NCBI GenBank assembly: GCA_022836615.1
Contig: MU405218.1
Location: 310,001 to 374,000, forward strand
DNA length: 64,000 nucleotides
Direction: 5' to 3'
Origin: Annulohypoxylon bovei var. microspora
Lineage: Eukaryota > Ascomycota > Sordariomycetes > Xylariales > Hypoxylaceae
Both the position numbers and the translations under genes were made by a program. Below the pieces are notes generated by a model. It was not told where the DNA came from and did not search any database. It saw only the letters and a program-made list of their open reading frames with translations. Shown here one piece after another: positions 46,113 through 56,076 of this stretch. The number at the start of each line of letters is the position of its first letter. Within the stretch, counting starts at the first letter, position 1.

Positions 46113-47499
46113 ATGGCATCGTCGTCGCACCCCTCCCCCTATCCTTATTTCGCACCGCGATACGTTATAGCCTCAGTTGCGGTCTCATTAGGCGGTCTCC
46201 TGAATGGCTATGACACAGGATCAATTGGTGCCATAACGCATATGCCCCAATTTACTGAATCTATAGGACCCCTTTCATCTACGATGCTGGGTATCACGGT
46301 CTCGATGATCATGCTGACGGGCACTCTTCCGTCCGTGTTTGCCGGACATTTCGCCGATAGGTTTGGGCGGACACAAGTGATTATTCCCGGCGCCCTCTTG
46401 TTCGGTATAGGCGCGTTGGTACAGGGACTCTCTCACAACTTGTCGCAATTCATCGCTGGCCGAGCGATTGCCGGGTTCGGTCAGGGCGTGTTTCTTAGCA
46501 ACATCAGCGTATACATCTGCGAGATCGCGCCGCTTAGATATCGTGGAACATTGGCAGGATTGCCACAGTTTATGGCCACAGCAGGAGTATGCTCTGGATA
46601 CTTTACGTGCTACGGAACCCTCAACATCAAGTCAGATATGGCGTGGCGTATACCGTACATTCTGCAGTGTATTTTCTCTGCTATTCTCTCTTGGGCTTGT
46701 CTTCTACTTCCTGATTCCCCGAGGTGGCTCATGCTGAAAGGGAGGCAAGCCGACGCACTTCGAGCTTTGGAGCGACTTGACTTCAACATGATCGAAGCCG
46801 AGCGAGATTTCCTAACATCCACCGAGCAGACGCCTAGTCTATCTCCGTGGCAGAGCTTCTCGCTTTTGTTCAGGAGAGGTTATCGCGCCCGCACAATTCT
46901 CGCATTGTTCATCCTCGGGATGGTTCAGCTGTCGGGTATAGATGCTATCACTTACGTAGGTTCTCCCCTATATATATATATATATTTCCACATTATGCAG
47001 CCGCGTAAAGTATCTGCCTACCTATTAACATATTACCCCTTAGTACGCCCCTATTCTTTTCGAACAAGCTGGGCTGTCATCAGCCAACGCATCGTTCTTG
47101 GCTTCGGGCCTCTCGTCTATCCTGATGCTCGCCATCTCCATCCCAGCTTTCTTGCTAGCCGACAAGTGGGGGAGGCGTACCTCTGCTATCTACGGCGGCC
47201 TCGCCCTCGCCACCGTCGCCGTGCTCGCCGCCTACATGCCCGAGACCCGCGGCCGCTCCCTCGAAAACATCCAGGAGGCCTTCCACAGGCCCGCCGCGCT
47301 CAGCAGCCTCGTGCAGCTGCTGCGGCCCCGCGGGCTGGCGCCGACGCCGAGGAGGAGGGCCCATCAGACGCACGCCCGCGAGCTGGCGGCCGGCGAGGAG
47401 GTCGAGCTGGAGTCCCACGACGAGATGGGCGCGGTTGCGGCGAGCGCTGTCTCGGTGGAGACGGTGCCGAGGTCTATGAGGCTCGAGGTTTTGGTGTAG
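46113..47499 (+). CDS. MFS sugar-transporter-family protein lacking a late transmembrane block
   Basis: Two exons (46113-46955, 47044-47499) give 432 residues, against about 520-560 for the family. The N-terminal half is complete: GGLLNGYDTGSIGAI in TM1, ADRFGRT after TM2, the LPDSPRWLMLKGR sequence after TM6, and then YAPILFEQAGLSS and DKWGRR after TM8. Normally about 100-110 residues carrying TM9-TM11 and most of TM12 follow. Here IYGG runs directly into LALATVAVLAAYMPETRGRSLE, which is the end of TM12 and the PETRGR signature. The frame is kept. The C-terminal tail is long, Arg/Pro/Glu-rich and GC-biased. It may be non-functional as a carrier, have a sensor or dominant role, or reflect a recent deletion. 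Confidence 0.8.
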
Positions 47500-47894
47500 G
47501 CTCGTGGGCCCTTCTTCCGCGTTCTCTGTAGGGACCGAGGTTTGGGTACGGGATATGTCATGTCTCGCGCACTTGCTGTATAGAAGTTTGAGTAGATCAG
47601 CACGCAATATGTTAGAGACTATATTTACCTATCTTAATAGAGAATGATGTCGTATTACGGGAAATCATATAGACGGTTTTCATGGGTCACAAATACTCCG
47701 CTCAACCTAGAATAGACTCCTTTACAAAAGTTCCCTTTAACATTAGTGTATCCCAAGATCTTACATTTTGGATCATATTTCTAGCGTCCACGGTTTGTCA
47801 ACGCGTACATATATAGTACAGAGTAGCATTAAGATGATTTCCCCTTTTCCTACATGCAAGTTTGATCATTTTACCATATCAAGATCATATCCAA
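47500..47894. other. Convergent intergenic region
   Basis: 395 bases between the transporter and DUF1772 gene ends. Nothing notable seen. Confidence 0.55.
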
Positions 47895-48446
47895 TCACTG
47901 GAGTAGATTCCACAAGCCCAACGCAGCTCCTGCCAACGGCATAAATATTCGAACAGCGTTCAAGTTCCCCCATATGCCGATCAGTTTCCTAGCAGCCTCT
48001 TGGCTGAGCGGCTTTCCCGTGCCCGAGTTAGCCGCTATCAGGACGCCGTTGATCCCTCTGATGAAGAGTAGCGTGAACGGAGCGAGAAGTAGATTCGACA
48101 CGGCTCCCGCCGCGAATCCCCTCCACTCCAGGCCTTGCACCTTATGTCGGTACGCTAGGTTTAGGTAATTCAATGCGATGAAAGCGCCCGTTGTAGGTAT
48201 GTAGTACATCCCCCTGCTGAATTGTAAGTGCCATCCTTTTAGAAGCCCTTCCGTCGTGGTACCGCTCTGGAGAATTGCGGGGACCGCGCAGATAGATAGT
48301 GCCCCGATGCTCCCTGGAAATGTCGCAACCATGTTAGACTTGCTCTACTATTGTCTGCGATCCCTTGTAAACCTACCCGATATCCATGCAGAGCCCAGGA
48401 TACCACCGGTGGCTGAAAGTGTTAAAGGTGTCGACAAGAAAGGCAT
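47895..48446 (-). CDS. DUF1772 (anthrone-oxygenase-like) small membrane protein
   Basis: Two exons (48446-48377, 48313-47895) give 162 residues. The 63-base intron has a TCTAAC branch site and TTTCCAG acceptor and joins GSAWISG to SIGALSICAVPAILQ, giving the usual DUF1772 N-terminal helix. Four hydrophobic segments are visible, with the second half ending RIFMPLAGAALGLWNLL. DUF1772 proteins include anthrone oxygenases of polyketide clusters and many uncharacterised membrane proteins. There is no polyketide synthase nearby, so no pathway is inferred. An ATG at 48332 in the intron gives a longer-looking single frame that I reject. Confidence 0.75.
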
Positions 48447-49094
48447 TTTAAGATGGTAGCAATATTTTGTGTTCAGGCGATTTTGGAAAGTCAAATAGGG
48501 GTTATATGATGAGCGCAGGGGACTTGAGACTTGCTCGAGATGAATAGTGAAGTTTTCTGAATATGTATGTGTCTGTTATATTAAGACTTAAGTCAAGATT
48601 GAATACACAAATATATTGAGACGATATGAAATATATCTGTCGTTTTGATCGCGGACGTTGGTTAGGTATGTAGGTACCTAACATATACTGCGGGACCCGG
48701 ACAAGTTGAAATTTCCGCTCTAGTCCGAGGTTGAAGACCGGCGCAGCACATTAGTAGATCAGCCCATCTTATTGAATTCTCCATATTAACCTCACCATTG
48801 TGTAATCGAACAGTGTGTTCCCACCAAGTATCTAAGTTTAATCGAAAATTTGACAATTATTCGTACCTACATAATTATTTTCCGAGATAATGAGACGCAG
48901 CTAGTAGCGAAGTGGAAAGAAGGGAGGAAGTAACGTTGGTGTAAGTAAAGGGGAATTTGATAGTGAGAAAATAAAGGGGGATAATAAAGATATGATACTT
49001 TGTTTCGAAGCCAGAAATAGATGGATAATTGAAGCTTAGATATAGCACCTCCCGAATACAATACAGACTTGAAAGAAATACAGAATACAGAATC
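48447..49094. other. Intergenic
   Basis: 648 bases between the DUF1772 promoter and the beta-lactamase-like gene end. No gene seen. Confidence 0.55.
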
Positions 49095-51321
49095 TTATTC
49101 CTTATTCAAGGTAACTCTCAACGATGGTGATGTAACACTGACAACCTTGCCGCTAGCATCCAAGTTGAAAATCAGTTCATCCATGGCTGCTGATCCATAT
49201 ATGACCGACTCGACCGAAACCCATGATCCACACTCAGTTGAGAACATTTTATTCGCGTTTCTTGGCCCATCTGCGTCTTCAAACATTGCTTTGAAGGCTA
49301 CACGCTTTCCACCGTTGGCGGCCGGTCCCTCGAGTCCACTTGGATAAAGCCTAATTCGTGGAGTAACCGGATAGTATTGGTTCTGCAATACCGTAGCTAT
49401 CCAGGCAAAGTCTGTCCCGTTGCTAAACCACTGAGATATACTCAACCCGGGGAGATTATCGGTAATAATAGTCATAGACGAGTTTAATTTCTCGTCTGAA
49501 GAGATATAGTGGCCACTGTATAATGCACCCGCCTCAGAGCGAGCAGCTTCGTCTATTGCTAGAAGAAGAGCCTCCCCGATAGTGTCTGTCTCAAAGTAAG
49601 CATTTCCATATCTTTACACTGACTTAGTACCGTAATATACATACCCGCAAGGCTGAAGCCAGTGTTACCTGGAATTTCACCAGCAAGCATAACGGATATT
49701 CCAATATCGAAATCTGGTAATATAGCTAAGAGAGCTGAATAATCTCCTATATTCCCTGCTTTGTTGAAAGCCGTGGTATATCGGTACGTGTCATCCAGAT
49801 GAATTCTCCTAGCCCCCCAGGGCACTTTAGCGATATTAATTAGTTATTATTTCTTGTAATTAAACTCTTCAGAATGATAGAAATGTCTTGTGAGCATAGA
49901 GAAAGCGCCTAAGTGGGGCACCATGAAAAGGGGTATAGGGGTAAGGGTGAGCTAGGTTGGAAAACTCTCGATGTTACATACTACCGACCATGGCTAGCGG
50001 GTCCGATGAAAACGAAAAGGGCTTTAACCACCGCCTTGTCTTAACCGGTGAAAGCAGTTTATAACTAAGTATTGCTCGGCCTAGGGCAGATACATCTGCT
50101 GCCGACGCGTACATATTTCCAGTTCTTTGGTCATGTTAGCATTTACCAAAATAGTTGAATGACAGATACTTACGCTGCTGATTCACCAATATCGAAAGCC
50201 CATCCTGTCGTATCATGATCCCCAGGTATGATTCCACGCGAGTCTTCTGGTGCTCGAAGAAATGTGCTGTTCAATTCCAATGGCTTGATCACCGTTTCGT
50301 CTAACAGAGTTTCAAAGGTCTTCCCCGTGATTGTTTCAAGAGCATACCCGCTAAATAATTCGGTTAAATGACTTCTCGACGTATTGAGCACCGACGTATA
50401 CTTACAGGAGCTGGAATGCAACGTTAGAGTACGCAGGTGTTTGATATGGTGCCAGAGACGGATAGAACAAACCAATCCCTTGGAAAAATTCTTGAGACTT
50501 TTGTCAATATATAAAATCCACGCCGCGTGAAATGTAAACTTACGTGCTCGGTCACAGGTTGGATATGTTCCGCACTGTAGCATGTCATGTTAACATCGGA
50601 CGCTCTAGTAGATCCGGTGGATTCTATAAAAGAAAATCATAAATCCAATAGGTATACTTACTGGAGGCTTTTGGTCTTGAGTTAAAGGTGGAAATCCGAG
50701 CTGAAGCACTTGGCCTCTTATTTCTTTTGACTGTGTAAGTTCTCCAAGTAAAGCATCTGCCATCAGTTAGTTAGAATTCATCCAAGCTCAATACTAGCAC
50801 CGACATTCACGTGGGATTCCCGTCAACTGTGTTGCTAGACCTCCAAGAGTGATGTCATCCCATGCCACATAATTTACAGGATCCGATCGATTAGCTAGCG
50901 CTTGGAGCTCAGGTACATATTTGGTGATAGGTTCGTTCCAGTAGCTATCGCCGGCATTGATCAAGAACGCATATATCGTATAGATCTTGGTTAAACTTCC
51001 CAATCGAAATACAGTATTCTCGTCAACGCTTTTCACCCCGGTTGTATTTTGGCTTGCGAGGCTTGGTGCCGTATGCGACAAAGAGAATAGGGGTAGTGGG
51101 TCGGTCGCCGAGAAGACTTGTATTGACATGGAATAATTCTGAGCCGCTGCCGTGATATTGACGAATTTATCTTTTAGGGTTGCCACTGCGGTCTTTACCG
51201 CCTCACTTTCAGGGAGCCGAAGAGGTTTTGGAAAAGCCGGTCCATCTAGCGGGCACACAGGAGCTGCAGATGTAATCGATACAATTATCCCTGCCACAAC
51301 GCCAACTATACTGATGAGCAT
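49095..51321 (-). CDS. Secreted class-C beta-lactamase-like serine hydrolase
   Basis: Eight exons give 569 residues: 51321-50811, 50756-50662, 50574-50544, 50490-50406, 50350-50174, 50124-49985, 49824-49645 and 49585-49095. All joins keep frame. A signal peptide occupies the first about 20 residues (MLISIVGVVAGIIVSITSAA). The catalytic S-x-x-K is in RLGSLTKIYT, the Tyr motif Y-x-N is YSN at the end of exon 4, and the third motif appears as NKAGNIGDY. The C-terminal about 120 residues form the beta-rich domain common in fungal members. The family hydrolyses esters, amides or lactams; in fungi some degrade mycotoxin lactams or cluster-encoded esters, but the substrate here is unknown. Exon 3 is only 31 bases. 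Confidence 0.85.
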
Positions 51322-52832
51322 TTTGAATTAACACAATCCTTTGAAAGAATAAATTAGTATACTATTATTGGTTAGTAATTCGACGTACGGTGCCGTGCTT
51401 GGCAACTCCAGTATCTCTCGAAATCTAAGTAAAATAAAGACTCCAAGGCCGACTCTTAGAAATATAGACAAGCTCCAGAGCCATGGGATGTCCATGGGTC
51501 GTGTCCAGATCCTCGGATTGTTATATTTACGCTGCATACCATGGTACCTCTACCCAATAACGTGGTGGGTTCGTATCGTGGCTAAAAGCAGAGTTCCGGG
51601 TTCCTGAGATGACACCTAAGGTTGCTATATACAACCTATAGCTACTTTAGGATACCAGGGTCTAGATCGAAAATAGAGTTATTATACATTAGGTGCCGGG
51701 CTTGGATGGGCATAATGTCGTCTGCTTGCTACCAACTATTTCCATTATGGATTTAGCAGTGTGACCCTGGGGGATAGCTTGGCAACATTTACGTTATCGA
51801 AGAGCACAAAGAAGCTTCAGCACCTTCTTATCCAGACTTTGTAAGCCCGGCCATGCTCAATTTCCATTGTCTCTTAGTAGTAGGACAGTAGAGAGGCCCA
51901 TCGGAGGTTGTAAATTAGGGGTACCATTCGGCCTCATTATATCTTAAATAAGTAATTACGAATGACTATCGTGAGTGGGTTTGTTTCCGACTTCCAAAAC
52001 GATACAGGTCAACGTCACCCAGGGCTCGGTATGGGAGATTTTCCCCTAGTCGTCATGAAATTGGCACGTTCTATGTTCGTAACTTAGTCCTTAGAGCCCC
52101 TGTATTCAACGGGTAAAATCACACGTGTGATAGTACTACAGATGTGGTGACAATCCTGAGCCTTGGCGTCCAGATTGTAACATAATCCGGCACCCACCGG
52201 CGGAGGAAGACGTAGTCCTTCCTGAATAAGACACACTCCGTAAGATGTCATCATACACAAAATCTAGATTAGGTATAAATCTAAAAGGATGGTAGTGATT
52301 GATTAAAAGTACCTACTCGGATCTTGCGTACCTAATCATCAGTTTTTACAATCAGATAACTAGAAGCTGTATCTCATTCATTAGGTAGTAAATAACACCC
52401 AATATAATTGTATTATCTTCCCATCTACCAACCTAGGATCACCTTTTCACAGTGACGGAAAATTGAATAATAGTACACATGTCATGAGATTAGTTAGGAG
52501 CTTGCGTATGTCTGTGTGACTTGTGTTGATGATGAAGATTGTTGGAGATCTGGTTCCATGTGACTCGAGCAACACACACCTAAGGTGTATACCCTATTCA
52601 GGAAGGTATCTCAGGTGAGCAAGACACTTTTCACCGACTTCCTCTGATATATTTTGTGCCTCATGGTACTGTCACTCCAGAAGTGTAGCCTAGCTGTGAG
52701 ATGTGCATACGTATGCCTTTTAGATCTAGGCTTTTTAAATATAAAATATGAAGAGCAGGAATTGTACCTGCACATTCGAATCTACGGAACATCATAATAA
52801 GTTATCGCAATACTCTAGGAATCATAATTACG
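51322..52832. other. 1.5-kb intergenic region
   Basis: No supported gene. It holds the promoter of the beta-lactamase-like gene and the promoter of the Hce2-like gene. Confidence 0.5.
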
Positions 52833-53472
52833 ATGTATTTATCTACATTTACTATCACGATCTTTCTCGTCGTCTCAAACCTCGCGAAAGCAATCCAACT
52901 ACCAGGTATCAATGGGAGTTTTGTCGAACACCAAGTCCAGCATCCAAATGGCAGCATCGTTAGCGTATACGTTAGAGATTCGTATAAATCTCCTCCCAGC
53001 AGCAGCAGCATAGACTCGCTCGACAAGCGCTTCTATGAAATCTATCACTATAATACCGAGCCCGAGATTTGCGCCGAGACCAACTTCGTAGGAAACTCTA
53101 CCCCCGACTCGGCTCTTTGCAGTGATTGCTCAGTTATTATCACAAGATTAACGTCTAACTGGGGATTCTTTGAAACGGGAGACTACAAAAACTCAGAATA
53201 CAATTACCTTACCACGTCTGGGACCTGCACGTTTGCTGTCCGCCGTACCGATGGCTTGAACTTGCCGGTTAACATTGGGAGTAAGGACGTGATAGATAAC
53301 CTCAATGTGTCTCTCATTAGGTAAGTACACTTGCCGATATTATTATTACTATATATAAACCCATAGGCTCACATAAAATGCTAGGTTCTCCAGCGATGAC
53401 CATGTTGGTGCTACGGGCAACTTCACCTGTGGCTCGTCCCTTATGAACTGGGCAATATTGAGGAGGGTATAG
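52833..53472 (+). CDS. Secreted Ecp2/Hce2-like small protein (candidate effector)
   Basis: Two exons (52833-53320, 53385-53472) give 191 residues. The first 20 residues form a signal peptide (ITIFLVVSNLAKA). A pro-region follows, with a Ser-rich stretch and a Lys-Arg pair at about 65-66 that suits Kex2 cleavage. The remainder resembles the Hce2 domain of Ecp2 (CSDC, SGTCTFAV, IGSKDVIDNL, then DDHVGATGNFTCG). Ecp2 and related proteins are secreted during host colonisation in several fungi, and Hce2 domains also occur with antagonism-related proteins. The role is inferred from family only. Five Cys remain in the mature part. Confidence 0.7.
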
Positions 53473-54110
53473 CCAGGTATATTTGATGCCGAGCTCAACA
53501 TTAAAGACCATGGATGTAGGGCGGTATTGAATATTACGAAGGATTTAGTTTTCGTAACTTGACTAGTGGCTAGGTAGGTAACTAGGTACTGCTTACATGC
53601 CTAGTTACAGCTGATATACCGGAACAGCATCATCCCTTAGGCCTACAAAAGTAGCAAAGATGATGAACGAGAAAGTCAACCTCCCGAGTTGATAGAATTA
53701 GTAAATGGAACATAAAGTACGTCTTTTATAGATATGTAGTATTACCGATACGCTATCCCTTCGACTATTAGCACAAGCCTACAATCCAACTTATTCTAGT
53801 GACAGGATTGCCAGTAACCCCTGAAGCTCACTAGCATCCACAAAATCTCAATTCTGATTAGGGGGCTAGGGCCGCTGGAAGTACTGTTACTCGTTCAAGT
53901 AGAGATGTAGGATGGGGTCTACGTTCACTTATACGTGTACAATATGATGTAGTCTTTTGATTGCGCTCTACCTACGACATGCCCTATATTAAAGCGCCTG
54001 CTCGACCATTGACAAGCAGATGTGTTTTATAGATGAGTCGTAAGGACCAGCCTAATTATGATATCAAACATCCGAACGCGGGGCATGTACATGATTCTTT
54101 TGTTTCCTCA
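53473..54110. other. Intergenic, convergent
   Basis: 638 bases between the Hce2-like gene and HET-C ends. Nothing supported. Confidence 0.55.
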
Positions 54111-54914
54111 TCACCACTTAGCCTCTTTTCGGCTCTGGAATTCCTTCAATATGCTGACAATGTTGTCGAGGGCAGCCAAGTAGGCTCTCAATTCGGCTAC
54201 AACGCTGGCGTGGTCATCTCCTAGCTTAGGGTAAAAGTCTTTGCGGTATGGGCAGGCACTCATGGCGGCGGAGAAGACAGGCTTGATAAGGATGCCGTGG
54301 TGAGGCTTGAGGGTCGAGCCGTACGCGTTCCTGAAAGAGGCGGAGAGTTCTTCGGCTTCTTGATCTACGTTCTTGCTCAAAGCGATACAAGTAAACTCCA
54401 ATCCTCTGGTTTACGTACTTAATTAGCGATTGATCATCATGCAAGGGTGGATTGGGCATCATAATACCGAACTAGCCATAGAAGCCCCTCGGTGGCGACA
54501 TGCTTCTTTGTCTTTAGCTCGTTGATGACGAGAGCTTGCAGGTTTTCGGATTCAGCAGGGGCAGCGAGCTGGCGTTCGCGGAGTTTCTTATACGGGTTAA
54601 TGCCTTGTAGTTCCTAATACATTCTTCAATTCGTCCCTTACCTTAACGTTGCCCAGCATGTCAGACTTGACAGGCGAGAAAGCGACTGATCCGAGGACAT
54701 CTATGCGGAGTCGATGGTGAGTAACGAATACCACTTATACTTTGGGATTGTAGGTTGTGTACGGACCGAACATGGTAGTTAAAGACTCGGCTGCCTCAAG
54801 GAACTCGGTGGTAGAGATGGCATTGTCGCTGCTGGCATCAACTGGCACATCGACGAAAGACTTCTTGAAAGTCTGGAGCAGAGTACCGCCAGGAGGGAAA
54901 GCAGGGGCAGACAT
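54111..54914 (-). CDS. het-c: HET-C2-type glycolipid transfer protein
   Basis: Four exons (54914-54767, 54700-54642, 54586-54468, 54405-54111) give 206 residues, matching the length of the Podospora HET-C protein. The GLTP fold residues are present: FLEAAESLTTMF, DVLGSVAFSPVKSDMLGNV, LLWLVRGLEFTCIALSKN, LKPHHGILIKPVFSAAMSACP and the C-terminal SRKEAKW. HET-C2 transfers glycosphingolipids and, in Podospora, is the partner of HET-domain NWD proteins in vegetative incompatibility. The first donor is GTCCGT, weaker than usual, but it is the only one giving the conserved FDVLGS join. Confidence 0.92.
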
Positions 54915-56076
54915 GATCTTGGTTTGCTTGTTTTATTTTTAGAGATCAGATTGGAAGAGAGGTGAATCGAGAAGAGTATGCACACAAGATGGTTGTAAAT
55001 GGGGACGTAAATCAGATAAAGTAGAAGGGGCGGTCAATAATAATGTTAAGTTTAAGTGGATAGGGGCGTGATACGAAACTCTACCTACGTGGTGCAAGTG
55101 GTGCTAAGGTACCAGGTATGGATAGCTTCAGGAGTGTCGTGTACCTAATGGGGGGTTAAAGAGGGGCAGGGGGGGAGGGGTCTTTCAATTCACTAGCCAC
55201 ATGCACGACAACCTCAATCTTTCAAAGTTGTGGATCGTGGCTTATTACGAAGTAGTCCTGTTCTGTAATGTACCTAGGTACATAGGTATTTTTAAATACC
55301 AATGATGTCATCATACCTATGGGCGATTGACCTAAGCCTCTTTGCTTTTTTGTTCAAGCAACTTACCTTACATGTCTGACATCGCAAGATTGTCCCCGTC
55401 CGGGAACTATCTTGGCATCTGGGCTAAGAAATCCTAACTAGATGCCTACATTGGTACTTAATTCTTCCTCACCTGCTCACCTGCAGCTATCCGGACAGAA
55501 TGTGCGAAGAAAAAGGTGCCGTATTGCCGTCGTGGCGCCTCGAATACCATCCCATTCTTTCATTTTTATAACCCGTTCCTTAGGTACCTCCAAAAACGGC
55601 TGTTACAACTTAAGTTTAAACAGAAGACCTTACCTCCTTCCTTCCTTACCTTTCTAGGTACTCGCCTGATAACTTACCTACCTAAGGTACCTGAAGTTAC
55701 CTAGTAATTTTCCTTGTAGGTTCGGTTACTTACATGGTCTTACCTGTTTCATTATCCCGGGACAAGTTATCAGCCACCTATGACGACGTTTCTTTTATAC
55801 ATCCGTAATATCTTCACATACATACAATAAATAAAATACTTAGCCTCTACACCTCTCATCCCACTTAATACCTTACACTCAATTCTATCTTCACTCTCTC
55901 AATCCCTGTGTCTGGAGCTAGTGTCTTCCTCTATACTCCACAGCGTCGTCATCATATTTATGTAGTGTAATATAAGTCAACTTTCATCCGTGTTGCCCTC
56001 CGACCGCGCTCGAAGTCGTCGTATCCTTCAATTCCTCCTAGTTGTTCAATGTAACGGGGCGGCGCATCGATATACC
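54915..56076. other. 1.2-kb divergent promoter, HET-C / phospholipase D
   Basis: Contains TAGGTA/TACCTA runs (about 55270-55295 and 55655-55705) and a 5' pyrimidine-rich leader before the phospholipase gene. No gene seen. Confidence 0.5.

Noticed and set aside
48332..48340. Start of the DUF1772 gene at ATG 48332 as one exon
   Set aside because: This ATG lies in a 63-base intron with branch and acceptor signals. The two-exon model restores the usual hydrophobic N-terminus.
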